Assembly: GCA_023666265.1 (NCBI GenBank)
Contig: JAMPCH010000007.1
Span: 1 to 64,000, forward strand
Direction: 5' to 3'
Source: Roseburia sp.
GTDB taxonomy: Bacteria; Bacillota; Clostridia; Oscillospirales; Ruminococcaceae
DNA: 64,000 bases
Shown piece after piece: positions 1 through 7,884 of this stretch. The translations under genes and the position numbers were made by a program. How positions within the stretch are numbered: the first letter of the stretch is position 1; each line of letters opens with the position of its first letter. The notes beneath the pieces are model-generated. The model saw only the letters and a list, made by a program, of their open reading frames with translations. It was not told where the DNA came from and made no database searches.

Positions 1-60
1 AGATTTCTCATCCCCTTTAGTTCTCTCGCCGAATATAACGCGGCGGTCGGAAAGGAGTAG
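1..60 (+). CDS. C-terminal end of an upstream phage tail gene (partial)
   Basis: Frame 1 is open from the first base to a TAG at 58-60 and encodes 19 residues ending in AAVGKE. It stops six bases before the next gene, whose ribosome binding site (GGAAAGGAG) overlaps its end, as expected for an upstream gene of the same tail operon. Only the tail end is visible, so the product is unknown; position suggests a tape-measure or distal tail protein. Confidence 0.5.
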   Translation, partial: RFLIPFSSLAEYNAAVGKE

Positions 61-66
61 TGAAAA

Positions 67-1488
67 ATGGCAAATTTATCAACCTACGCAAAACTCATTA
101 AGCCCAAACAATTTCGGTTTGATGAGTCTGCGACTTTTCGGGTAGAATTTTCCGAAAATCTACTCTGCACCTATGCAACGCTGAAATTTTACGGAAGCAG
201 AGCCTTAAATTCCGATACGATCTATTTTACGCAATATGTTAATATGTCGTGGCTTGGAACGGGCTATGTCGAATTTACAGTCCCGCCTAATTCCCTCATC
301 TATATCCCCGAGGACGCGCCCACCCACCCGGCAGGAGGAACAGTCAGAGCGGTCGTCGAATTTGGCGTTGAGACAGACGAAAACGGGAACGCGATCCCGC
401 AATTCACAAGTAATGAGATCGCGGTCGATATTCTGGTAAATTGGAAGGGTGATTTCGGGATTACGGATACGCCGCTCACCGCCTCGGGATCGACGAAAAA
501 AATAAAGATCAAATACGTACAACGGGATTCCGTGGGCGCTTCCGACGCGACCGATGTAAATTCTTACCGCGTCGCTCTTTACGACACGGAATATAATTTG
601 ATCCAAGAAAGTGGCGCAATGTATGATTGGACGAAGTCTTATTTGTATAGGGAATACACTTTGACGGGACTTGAAGACCGCACAGAATACCTTGTTCGCG
701 TACAGGTCACGCTGAACGGAGGCTACGTCTTTGACTCGGGTTATTTGTCTCTTTCCGTCAAATACGCCGAAGAATCGATCCTCTCCCCTAATCTTCTCGT
801 TGAAAACGAACCGACCAAGGGAAGGATCAAACTCCGCGTTCAGACAGATATTTCTTATGACAGGGCAGTCGTCAGCAGAACCGTTTTAGACGCGGACGAC
901 TACATTCAGTTAAAGGAATATTCCCGTCGCGGATTTACATATTATGACTATTACGCGCTCCCGAATGTGACGTATTCGTATCGTGTAGTCTTGTACAGCG
1001 GCGATACGATCGTAGCGACCTATTATCAAAGGCTCACCCATCGGATCAGCGGGATCTGCATTGCGGATCAATACGGCGGCTATCACGCGATGGCGTTCAC
1101 GAAAAAATATCCCGTCAATAAAAACGATCGGGCGGCGATCGTTGAACCGATGGACAGTAAATATCCGTATGCCGTTATCAACGGAAACCTCGATTATGAT
1201 TCGGGAAGCATTTCGGCGACCTTCGCGCCTCTCGGCGACTGTATGCCCGACTTCTCAAATAACGCGGGGTACTCACAACGCGTTCGACATTGGCTCAACA
1301 ACGGAGAAGCAAAACTACTGAAATACTACAATGGCGAGTGCTGGCTCGTTTCGGTCTCCGGCATTACGACAGAACAGGAAGGAGATAGTGACGTATTATC
1401 TACAACGTTTAACTGGACGCAGATCGCAGACGCGACGCAAAACGAAAACTATATCAAGCTGGGAATGATGAACAATGAATCAACTTAA
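67..1488 (+). CDS. Phage tail protein with fibronectin-III-like repeats
   Basis: The 473-residue protein has no signal peptide or membrane segment and is rich in beta strands, Tyr and Thr. Two stretches (roughly residues 130-235 and 235-330) have the look of Fn3-like sandwiches, with motifs such as YTLTGLEDRTEYLVRV and LPNVTYSYRVVLY. Fn3-type domains are common in siphovirus tail and baseplate proteins, where they mediate weak surface binding. The gene overlaps the next tail gene by 14 bases, so both are translated together. A role as distal tail or baseplate hub accessory is inferred from position; no catalytic motif is visible. Confidence 0.7.
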   Translation: MANLSTYAKLIKPKQFRFDESATFRVEFSENLLCTYATLKFYGSRALNSDTIYFTQYVNMSWLGTGYVEFTVPPNSLIYIPEDAPTHPAGGTVRAVVEFGVETDENGNAIPQFTSNEIAVDILVNWKGDFGITDTPLTASGSTKKIKIKYVQRDSVGASDATDVNSYRVALYDTEYNLIQESGAMYDWTKSYLYREYTLTGLEDRTEYLVRVQVTLNGGYVFDSGYLSLSVKYAEESILSPNLLVENEPTKGRIKLRVQTDISYDRAVVSRTVLDADDYIQLKEYSRRGFTYYDYYALPNVTYSYRVVLYSGDTIVATYYQRLTHRISGICIADQYGGYHAMAFTKKYPVNKNDRAAIVEPMDSKYPYAVINGNLDYDSGSISATFAPLGDCMPDFSNNAGYSQRVRHWLNNGEAKLLKYYNGECWLVSVSGITTEQEGDSDVLSTTFNWTQIADATQNENYIKLGMMNNEST

Positions 1489-3199
1489 TGTGACCTCAAC
1501 GGACATTTCGCTTGTTTCTCAAAAGACACAAAAGCGACACGTTATGGTGCGCCTTGTCAATCGCGCAATGCAAAATGTTTTTACGTTCAGAGGACGGTTG
1601 ATTTCGGGAAGTGTCAATATCGACGACTCCTCCGCTGTCCGCCGTACCGCGAGCGTATCTATGGCGATCCCCGATACGGACATGGATCAGCTCGCCCATT
1701 TGAGCGAGGGATACTATATTCGTCTATATATCGGGATCGAAGATAATCGATCCGGGAATATAGCGTGGTATAACCAAGGAACGTTTATTATCAATCAAAA
1801 CGGCTTATCGTTTGATAAAACTTCCCGCACGCTGACGCTGAGCCTATCCGACCTGATGTTAGACTTAACGGGAGAAAGGAAGGGCGTTTTACACGCTTTC
1901 AGTTCTGTTGTAAAAAACAGCCAAAGGATCTCGGACGTGATGAAAAACGTTCTCTCTGTCTGCGGTTTTGAAAATTACGACATTACACCGATCTGCGTTT
2001 ATCGGGAGAGTAATTCCTTTTGGGATGATCAGTCGACGGAAAGCGATTACATGGTCCCCTATGATCTGGAATTTAGCGTCGGAGTGACCGCCTATGACAT
2101 ACTGGATAAGCTCGTATCTTTGTACCCGAATTGGGAAATTTTCTTCGATACGGACGGTGTGTTCGTCTGTCGACGTATGGAGACGGAAAAGGATAGCTCG
2201 TTTGTTGTATTGGACGATCAAAGAATGAGAGAGCTTGTCATCAGCGAAAGCACCACAGTCGATTTCACAAAGGTAAAAAACGTGGTAGAGGTATGGGGAA
2301 AGGACGGGAATTATTACGGCGAAGCAAGGGACGAAAATCCCGAATCGCCCTTTCAGCCTGACGCGATCGGAGAGATAAGGATGGTCGTACATTACGATCA
2401 GATTTATGACCGATATAAAGAGTCGGAGCTGGATAAACTGCAAGAACTCAATCTCGACATCGCGAAAAAGGAAGGCGAGATCGCCACGCTGACCAAACAG
2501 CTCACCGAAGCTCGGCAACAGCTAAAGATCGCCGAAGATCCGAAAGCCGAAAAGCCGGAGGGCTTACCTTCGATCGCGACCCTAAAAGGAACGATCGCGC
2601 AATGTCAAACCGATATAAAAAGCGCACAATCGGGACTTCCCGAACTACGCTCTCAAAAAAACGGGCTAATCGACATAAAAGGCGACGATATGGCGAAGGA
2701 GTGGGCGGAACAGTTGCTCTACGAAAATTGCAGACGACAAGACAGTATCACACTTCAATGCCTTTCCCTACCCTTTTTAAACGACATCAATTTTAAGATC
2801 TCCTATCGAAGCAAGGCGGACAACAAGGTCAAGATATACATTGTCCAAAGCCTTTCTCACGACTTCGCGGGGAACACAACGACTATTCAGGCAATGCGTT
2901 TTTACAACGATCAAGTGACCTCATACCAAGAACAGCTTGACCGACCCGTGATCAAGGCGTACAGCGTTGTCGGACGGGAGATCGTCGTTGAGGTCGAACC
3001 GGTTGACCACGCGGAATCGTATGTACTGTATCTGGACTTTAAAGCGATCGCGCGCGGAACAGGTACGACGATCGGATGTACCGTACCCGATTATGTAGTC
3101 GGGGAGCATATTATATCGATCACAGCCGAAGCGAACGGATACTCGGGAAGCCAGTATAGCGAAACGATTACGGTGAATATAGAGACGGAACACTCTTGA
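1475..3199 (+). CDS. Phage tail/baseplate protein with central coiled coil
   Basis: 574 residues. The N-terminal half (about 1-310) resembles siphovirus tail-associated proteins (DUF5048/Prophage-tail type; recognised by general pattern only), with many beta strands. Residues about 310-395 form a Lys/Glu/Gln-rich coiled coil (KKEGEIATLTKQLTEARQQL) that could trimerise the protein. The last 90 residues look like an Fn3-type sandwich (VSYVLYLDF region). It starts inside the previous gene, a typical tail operon overlap. It is the last structural tail gene before the accessory cargo. The exact role (hub or side tail protein) is inference. Confidence 0.7.
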   Translation: MNQLNVTSTDISLVSQKTQKRHVMVRLVNRAMQNVFTFRGRLISGSVNIDDSSAVRRTASVSMAIPDTDMDQLAHLSEGYYIRLYIGIEDNRSGNIAWYNQGTFIINQNGLSFDKTSRTLTLSLSDLMLDLTGERKGVLHAFSSVVKNSQRISDVMKNVLSVCGFENYDITPICVYRESNSFWDDQSTESDYMVPYDLEFSVGVTAYDILDKLVSLYPNWEIFFDTDGVFVCRRMETEKDSSFVVLDDQRMRELVISESTTVDFTKVKNVVEVWGKDGNYYGEARDENPESPFQPDAIGEIRMVVHYDQIYDRYKESELDKLQELNLDIAKKEGEIATLTKQLTEARQQLKIAEDPKAEKPEGLPSIATLKGTIAQCQTDIKSAQSGLPELRSQKNGLIDIKGDDMAKEWAEQLLYENCRRQDSITLQCLSLPFLNDINFKISYRSKADNKVKIYIVQSLSHDFAGNTTTIQAMRFYNDQVTSYQEQLDRPVIKAYSVVGREIVVEVEPVDHAESYVLYLDFKAIARGTGTTIGCTVPDYVVGEHIISITAEANGYSGSQYSETITVNIETEHS

Positions 3200-3258
3200 T
3201 TGGAAAGAGCCGCACATTGCCAAGCTGAAAATAATTTTTTAATTGACGCTCATGCATA

Positions 3259-3287
3259 TTGACATTCTTGTAAAAATCGGATATACT
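3259..3287 (+). promoter_or_regulatory. Consensus sigma-A promoter for the Panacea gene pair
   Basis: TTGACA at 3259-3264 and TATACT at 3282-3287 are separated by 17 bases. The promoter lies between the last tail gene and the putative antitoxin gene, so the accessory genes can be transcribed in the lysogen independently of the late tail operon. Confidence 0.8.
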
Positions 3288-3348
3288 ATACAATAAGGGA
3301 ACGTTAGAATGTTCAAGCCAAAAAAATATTAAAGGAGGAGATATTTTT

Positions 3349-3840
3349 ATGTTGACGGCAATACAGGTTGCTCAATATTTTTTATCCAAAGATCCGAATC
3401 GAGACACCTTTAATAAACAACTCGTTACTATGAATGGCAGAACATTTTATGCGGGTAACGCACGTCTGAACAAATATCTTCACATGGCTCAAAACCTTTA
3501 TATCGCAAAAACCGGAAAACAACTTTTTTCCAACAGCTTGTTCGCTTACGATAACGGTGGGGTCGTACCGGAGGTTCAAGAAAACTATGCGGTTCTGATT
3601 GAAAAAAAAGCGACGTGTCCCGAGGTGAACGAAGAGGAACTGAGATTTTTGGACAAAGTTGATTTGATTTTTCGCCACGCCTCTCTTGACGAGATGATCG
3701 AGATGTCCCACGAAGACGAGGAATGGATTCTTCATAACAAAGAATATAAAAAAGAAGATCAGCGCATGGATTCTCTTTCCCGTCTTGAGGAATACAGATT
3801 ACAATACGCAGATATTCTTAAGGTTATGGACAGGATGTGA
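3349..3840 (+). CDS. Panacea (SocA/DUF4065-like) antitoxin-type protein
   Basis: 163 residues. The N-terminal 85 residues match the Panacea pattern: a short helix (VAQYFLS), a conserved LNKYLHMAQNLYIAKTG segment, and the GGVVPEV segment that corresponds to the family's GPVVPxVY. Panacea domains act as promiscuous neutralising domains in type II toxin-antitoxin pairs; the partner lies next door. The C-terminal part is acidic and charged. The start has a strong AAAGGAGGAGA ribosome binding site. Composition is AT-richer than the tail genes, suggesting separate acquisition. Antitoxin function is inferred from family and context. Confidence 0.7.
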   Translation: MLTAIQVAQYFLSKDPNRDTFNKQLVTMNGRTFYAGNARLNKYLHMAQNLYIAKTGKQLFSNSLFAYDNGGVVPEVQENYAVLIEKKATCPEVNEEELRFLDKVDLIFRHASLDEMIEMSHEDEEWILHNKEYKKEDQRMDSLSRLEEYRLQYADILKVMDRM

Positions 3841-3844
3841 TCGC

Positions 3845-4270
3845 ATGGTGGAAGTGGGGCAAGTGTTATCCTTGCGTATCCGACTTAACAATCAAGGCAT
3901 TATTTCAACGACCAAGCACCCATATTTGATTGTTGATGTGGCAGAGAGCGACAACATCATAGAGATCGCGCAACTGGATTCTATTGCAGGGAAGGAATAT
4001 AAAGTGGCAATGAAAAGCAACAAAGCCATTTTTTATGACAACCCAACGGAAACAGTTATAGACCGAGACAGTTATATCCAAATGGACAACCGATTCCTTA
4101 TTGAGAATTTCAAAGAACTGGAACAATATAGACGGCAACCCGATAAATTAAGCCCGCAAAAGTTATCTGATGTTCTTCAATCTTATCGTGAATACCATCA
4201 TACTCACGCGATCGACGAAGACAAAATCGTATATATGGATCAGAATGAAATTCTCGGACTCAATAACTAA
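3845..4270 (+). CDS. Putative MazF/PemK-like toxin partner of the Panacea gene
   Basis: 141 residues from the ATG at 3845, chosen because an AGGAT ribosome binding site lies eight bases upstream. The ORF is also open upstream, inside the Panacea gene. It begins with a barrel-like segment (VEVGQVLSLRIRL), then TTKHPYLIVDV, which resembles the K-x-RP-x-LVI strand of MazF/PemK toxins, and ends in a helical, Gln- and Tyr-rich tail. Only four bases separate it from the antitoxin stop, so the pair is one operon. The toxin assignment is inference; a DUF of SH3-like fold is the alternative. It is AT-rich like its partner. Confidence 0.5.
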   Translation: MVEVGQVLSLRIRLNNQGIISTTKHPYLIVDVAESDNIIEIAQLDSIAGKEYKVAMKSNKAIFYDNPTETVIDRDSYIQMDNRFLIENFKELEQYRRQPDKLSPQKLSDVLQSYREYHHTHAIDEDKIVYMDQNEILGLNN

Positions 4271-4371
4271 TTGGGATTGCGACGCACCGTTTTAGTCGAC
4301 AAAGATACCGATTATCGGTTGTGATCAAAAAAAGAGCCTTTGGTCAATTTGCACAAAAAGAATTTTTTCTA

Positions 4372-4508
4372 TTGACTTTTACGAAATTTATGATATAGTA
4401 AATAGCGTAGAGAGTACGCCGATAGACGGTAACTCTCGACGGTTTATACGCGAAAACTCGAATATAATCCGCCTACTGGTTCTAGGCGGATTACTTCTTT
4501 TTCATGTA
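4372..4508 (+). ncRNA. Small-RNA unit A: promoter, structured ~100-nt RNA, terminator
   Basis: TTGACT (4372-4377), a 16-base spacer and TATAGT (4394-4399) precede about 100 nt without a convincing ORF, closed by a hairpin (ATCCGCCTA / TAGGCGGAT) followed by a T-rich run at about 4496-4508. Near its 5' end the RNA carries AGAGTACGCCGAT, shared apart from one base with the small-RNA unit near 11,750, where it reads AGAGTACGGCGAT. A hydrophobic reading frame converges on its terminator from the other strand, the layout of type I toxin-antitoxin loci. The antitoxin role is inference. Confidence 0.5.
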
Positions 4509-4513
4509 ATCTT

Positions 4514-4576
4514 TCACAATGCCGCAATTGTGACAACACAAGCGACAATGCTTACAACTGTATCAATCGAAATAAT
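4514..4576 (-). other. Possible short hydrophobic ORF converging on small-RNA unit A
   Basis: On the minus strand an AGGAG ribosome binding site (4584-4588) is followed seven bases later by a 20-codon frame encoding ISIDTVVSIVACVVTIAAL and a TGA. The peptide is one membrane span, as in type I toxins, and ends next to the terminator of the convergent RNA. The problem is the start: the codon at the right spacing is ATT, not ATG, GTG or TTG. It may be a decayed toxin, use a rare start, or be chance. Confidence 0.3.
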
Positions 4577-4635
4577 GTCTACACTCCTCTTGTGTAATTA
4601 CAACAATGCTTTTGAAAATATTGCCGTGCAACATA

Positions 4636-4665
4636 TTGACAAACACATCATCGAAGGTGTATAAT
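4636..4665 (+). promoter_or_regulatory. Promoter of the PRTase-SLOG operon
   Basis: TTGACA at 4636-4641, 18-base spacer, TATAAT at 4660-4665 (an overlapping second TATAAT is at 4665-4670). It sits about 35 bases before the start of the phosphoribosyltransferase gene and gives the cargo operon its own strong housekeeping-type promoter. Confidence 0.75.
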
Positions 4666-4701
4666 ATAATATGAGAAAATGTATATGTAGGCGTGATCAA
4701 T

Positions 4702-5271
4702 ATGAAAATATCTCCTATATCAATAGTAGGTCATTGGGATGAAGGGTATCGTCTTGACGTACATACCCAATACAGTATCCCGATTGGAGAGGATCAATTC
4801 GGTCATATGCAGTTTGACACGACTCGCACCGAGTTGGGAGAATTATTATATCAAGTCAAATACCAACACGATTATCAAAAAATACAGGATATGATAGACG
4901 CAATCGGTAATTTTGTGGTTGGCACATTTCTCGGAAGGGTTGATTGCGTAATCCCTGTTCCTCCTACTCAAAAGCGCACGGTACAGCATCTGGGGATTAT
5001 TGCCGAGGAGATTGCGAAATTACTTCATTGCGGTTACGCCGGGTCGGTTTTATCGAATAAGAGCGACGGGGCGGCAAAAGATAACCAAAGTCAAAGAAAC
5101 ATTGTCCAGACTGTATTTGCTTCATCACCGCATAATATTTTACTCGTTGACGATATAATCAACACAGGAGAAACAGCGAATGCCTGTGTAGATGTGCTTA
5201 GAAAAGACCGTTACATTAATAAGGTGTATTTTTTAGCGCTTACCGCTAGAAAACGATCCGCGTGGAGGTGA
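4702..5271 (+). CDS. ComF-like phosphoribosyltransferase of a prophage two-gene system
   Basis: 189 residues from the ATG at 4702 (a GTG at 4693 is also possible). The C-terminal half is a type I phosphoribosyltransferase: CVIPVPPTQKR resembles the ComF substrate loop, and ILLVDDIINTGET is the PRPP-binding signature with the paired Asp residues. The ComF zinc finger is absent, and residues 1-70 are an unrelated beta-rich segment. The protein probably transfers or removes ribose-5-phosphate from a base or nucleotide; the substrate is unknown. It is followed after four bases by a SLOG-domain gene. PRTases and SLOG proteins recur in nucleotide-centred conflict systems, so a defence role is plausible but unproven. 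Confidence 0.7.
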   Translation: MKISPISIVGHWDEGYRLDVHTQYSIPIGEDQFGHMQFDTTRTELGELLYQVKYQHDYQKIQDMIDAIGNFVVGTFLGRVDCVIPVPPTQKRTVQHLGIIAEEIAKLLHCGYAGSVLSNKSDGAAKDNQSQRNIVQTVFASSPHNILLVDDIINTGETANACVDVLRKDRYINKVYFLALTARKRSAWR

Positions 5272-5275
5272 TCCT

Positions 5276-5803
5276 ATGAAAGTCTTTATCGGTGGCGCAA
5301 GACAGATTCATTCCTTGGATCAGGACGTCACAAAAAAGTTGAACAATATTTTGACGAAAGGGTACGATATTCTTGTTGGGGACGCAAACGGAATTGATGC
5401 AAGCGTTCAAAAGTATTATTATGACAACGGGTATCGAAATGTCACGATTTACGCATCCAACGGCAAAGCTCGAAACAATGTAGGAAATTGGGAGATACAA
5501 CCCGTAAAAGTCGACAGCGGAGTTACGGGATTTGACTTTTACGCCGCAAAAGACCTTAAAATGGCGCAAGATTCCGATTGCGGTTTTATGATCTGGAACG
5601 GTAAAAGCCGTGGTACTTGGAACAACGTTTTAAATTTGTGCGACCGCGAAAAGCTCGTTGTGCTATATGTTTCTTTTGAAAAACGATTTTATAAAATCTT
5701 CAATACGCAACAAGCTATCGAGATAAAGAAGCAGATCGAATATTCGATAACATCGCCGCGAACGTATGACGGATCCGATCACGCACAACTACACTTGTTT
5801 TAG
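5276..5803 (+). CDS. SLOG-superfamily (YspA/cpYpsA-like) nucleotide-binding protein
   Basis: 175 residues with a near-perfect GGAGGTGATCC ribosome binding site that overlaps the stop of the previous gene. Residues 1-130 fit a Rossmann-like SLOG fold: an N-terminal strand and glycine turn (MKVFIGGARQI), a central ILVGDANGIDASVQKYYY motif in the place of the LOG/DprA nucleotide-binding G-D-x-x-G-x-D loop, and a later strand ending in CGFMIWNGKSRGTWNN. SLOG proteins bind or cleave nucleotides or NAD-like ligands in several immunity systems. Paired with the PRTase, it may sense or process a ribosylated nucleotide. A terminator follows, closing the operon. Confidence 0.7.
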   Translation: MKVFIGGARQIHSLDQDVTKKLNNILTKGYDILVGDANGIDASVQKYYYDNGYRNVTIYASNGKARNNVGNWEIQPVKVDSGVTGFDFYAAKDLKMAQDSDCGFMIWNGKSRGTWNNVLNLCDREKLVVLYVSFEKRFYKIFNTQQAIEIKKQIEYSITSPRTYDGSDHAQLHLF

Positions 5804-5834
5804 ATTTGTCGAAACTTAGAACAACATTACCATA

Positions 5835-5867
5835 AAAAGAATCCTTTGTAAAAGGGTTCTTTTTTAT
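5835..5867 (+). terminator. Rho-independent terminator after the PRTase-SLOG operon
   Basis: AAGAATCCTTT and AAAGGGTTCTT form a hairpin with a four-base loop, followed by a run of T. It separates the cargo operon from the lysis module. Confidence 0.8.
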
Positions 5868-5895
5868 TTATATCATCGAAAAAGGAGAATTTAAC

Positions 5896-6258
5896 ATGAG
5901 CTTTATAAACACTTTTTTAGAATGGCTTCCGACCCTGATCGTTGTGGTCGCGGTCGGTGTCAACGCCATTCTCCTCGTTGTCAGGATCATGAGCAACGCG
6001 GAATCAAACGTAAAGGAATGGCTTTTACTTGCCGTAACCGAAGCTGAAAAAGCGCTAGGCTCGGGGACGGGACAGTTAAAACTTCGTTAGACCTATCAGC
6101 AGTTTGTGAGCATCTTCCCTTCCTTCTCTAAGCTGGTCGGGTTCAGTACCTTTTCAGAATGGGTCGACGAGGCATTAGACAAGATGAGGCACCTCATGGA
6201 AACAAACACAAGCATTACCGCATACGTTAATACGGAATCAGACACAAAAGATGAGTAA
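5896..6258 (+). pseudogene. Phage holin (LLH-type) interrupted by an in-frame TAG
   Basis: From ATG 5896 (GGAGAAT ribosome binding site) the frame encodes an N-terminal membrane span (residues about 10-30), then EWLLLAVTEAEKALGSGTGQ and LKLR, hits TAG at 6088-6090, and continues in frame for 55 codons to TAA at 6256-6258. The downstream part (TYQQFVSIFP, then FSEWVDEALDKM) is the normal C-terminal half of LLH-family holins, in which a residue such as Tyr usually follows LKLR. Full length would be about 120 residues. Either a nonsense mutation has made a 64-residue truncated holin, or the stop is suppressed. The holin would form membrane lesions to release the amidase encoded next. Confidence 0.75.
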
Positions 6259-6282
6259 CCCAAAAGAAAGGAATGTCAACGA

Positions 6283-7410
6283 ATGGCAAAATATGTTTCA
6301 CCGAAGGACATTCGAGCAGATAAGACATACACGGTCAACGGTGTACTTTGGAATGAGTACCTTTTAAAGGATCACAATGTCAACAACATCTCACTCCCGC
6401 CGAAAAGAAAAGAGACTCTGTTGGGGATCACGATCCACAATACGGAGGATCTGGCGAACGTCTCGGACGACGGAAGGCAGTATACGGCGGCGACGATCAA
6501 CGATAATATGGGCGGCGTTTGTACGACGCTATACATTGACGAGCTTGGTGTATGGCAGAATCTCGAACTTGACTCGATGAATTACACCTGTGGCGACGGA
6601 CTGACGGGCGGCGGAAATTCACGAACGATCTCCTTTGAGGTCATTATGAACGGAACGACGGGTTCGGACAATTTAAAGGCTAGGGATAATGCCGCGCGAG
6701 TCGCGGCTTTTTTACTGTACAAATACGGATTGACCGTAAACGCGCTCTATACCCACAACTACTGGCTGAATAAGCGTAACGGCGTGAAGGGAACTTATGA
6801 TTCTCTCTGTACTACAAGAACGCCCACGCGGCATTGTCCCTATTATATCTTGACCGACGGGAACAACGGCTGGGAGAAATTCAGAAAGCTGGTCGATTCA
6901 TATCTCGTTCAGCTCGGGGGAAAGTCCGTTTATAAAGTTGTTAGCAATACAACAACCTTCACTTCCGCAACGACCGCTAAGGCTACGGCAGTTCAATATA
7001 TTATGAAATCTCTCGGAACGGCGGCGATACGTAATAAGGCGAACAAAACCGGATCGTACAGCAAACGTTGTGTTTCGGGAGATTATTATCTAATGGACGG
7101 GCTGATCGTCAATGCTCAAAAGGAAAAATGGCTAAAACATCGCGGTACAGCGACCTACTCTATGTACGAGGACGGGGATATCTTGTTCTCAAAGGCGGGG
7201 ACTTACAAAGCCTATGTCGCAACAAACAAACTGAACGTCCGCTCCGCGCCTTCCCTCTCAGGACATAAAATGGGAATTTTAAGTAGTGGCGCGACCGTGT
7301 ACGGATTTGACAAACCGACGACCGAGAAGGACGGGTATCAATGGCTTCGGATCGTCTACAATGGGAAGATCGCATATGTGGCGAAAAACTACCTGAAAGA
7401 AGGCAAATGA
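6283..7410 (+). CDS. Phage endolysin: N-acetylmuramoyl-L-alanine amidase with SH3b domain
   Basis: 375 residues. Residues about 45-195 are an Amidase_2 (type 2 amidase) domain: ITIHNT supplies the first zinc His, YTHNYW the region of the second, and TRHCPYYI the last part of the site. It cleaves the bond between N-acetylmuramic acid and the first L-alanine of peptidoglycan. Residues about 230-300 form a linker with no recognised domain, and the last 70 residues are an SH3b cell-wall-binding domain (LNVRSAPSLSGHKMG). No signal peptide is present, so export depends on the holin just upstream. Ribosome binding site is AGAAAGGAA. It is full length and looks functional. Confidence 0.9.
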   Translation: MAKYVSPKDIRADKTYTVNGVLWNEYLLKDHNVNNISLPPKRKETLLGITIHNTEDLANVSDDGRQYTAATINDNMGGVCTTLYIDELGVWQNLELDSMNYTCGDGLTGGGNSRTISFEVIMNGTTGSDNLKARDNAARVAAFLLYKYGLTVNALYTHNYWLNKRNGVKGTYDSLCTTRTPTRHCPYYILTDGNNGWEKFRKLVDSYLVQLGGKSVYKVVSNTTTFTSATTAKATAVQYIMKSLGTAAIRNKANKTGSYSKRCVSGDYYLMDGLIVNAQKEKWLKHRGTATYSMYEDGDILFSKAGTYKAYVATNKLNVRSAPSLSGHKMGILSSGATVYGFDKPTTEKDGYQWLRIVYNGKIAYVAKNYLKEGK

Positions 7411-7413
7411 GAA

Positions 7414-7884
7414 ATGAACGGTCGCAAAAAGTCAAAGAAGCTTCCGCTTTCGGCGAGTCACCTAATGCTATATGTTGCCTTGGGCGTATATCTGGTCGTA
7501 GCGGGCTTCGGAGTCGCCTCGGTCTATCTCTTGCTCCGGTCGGAATATGTTGAATACGCGGTTCAGGTGTTGATCGCGCTTTTCGGTTTTGTCGGCGTGT
7601 GCGGGAGCGTTTCGATCTCTTTTTATTCATGGAAGGCGAAGGCGGAAAACGAGATCGGTTCGTCAAACCAAAAATATAGGGATCGTCTCCAAATGGCGAA
7701 GCAAGTCTGTGACAATCTAAAAGAACAAACGATCAGCGGTCAGTCCGTCGCTCTGTTAAAGGAACTGATCAGCGATAATGACTGTAATTGCATACACGGT
7801 CGCGCCGAAACGAACGTCGTCGAAACAGAACAAACAGCATTTACGGTGGACGATATTTTAAACGATATGGAGGGACAAGGATAG
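7414..7884 (+). CDS. Phage protein with two membrane segments
   Basis: 156 residues: a basic N-terminus (NGRKKSKK), two hydrophobic segments at about residues 17-40 and 48-72, and a charged cytoplasmic C-terminal helix ending in an acidic tail. It follows the endolysin by three bases and overlaps the next gene by one base. I do not recognise a family. Position and topology suggest a second holin-like or spanin-like component of the lysis module, but no motif proves it. Confidence 0.55.
   Translation: MNGRKKSKKLPLSASHLMLYVALGVYLVVAGFGVASVYLLLRSEYVEYAVQVLIALFGFVGVCGSVSISFYSWKAKAENEIGSSNQKYRDRLQMAKQVCDNLKEQTISGQSVALLKELISDNDCNCIHGRAETNVVETEQTAFTVDDILNDMEGQG

Noticed and set aside
3349-6258. Genome-wide recoding of TAG in the prophage
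   Set aside because: Only the holin has an internal TAG. Several phage genes end with TAG right before a new start, for example at 7882 and 8268, so TAG is a real stop here.
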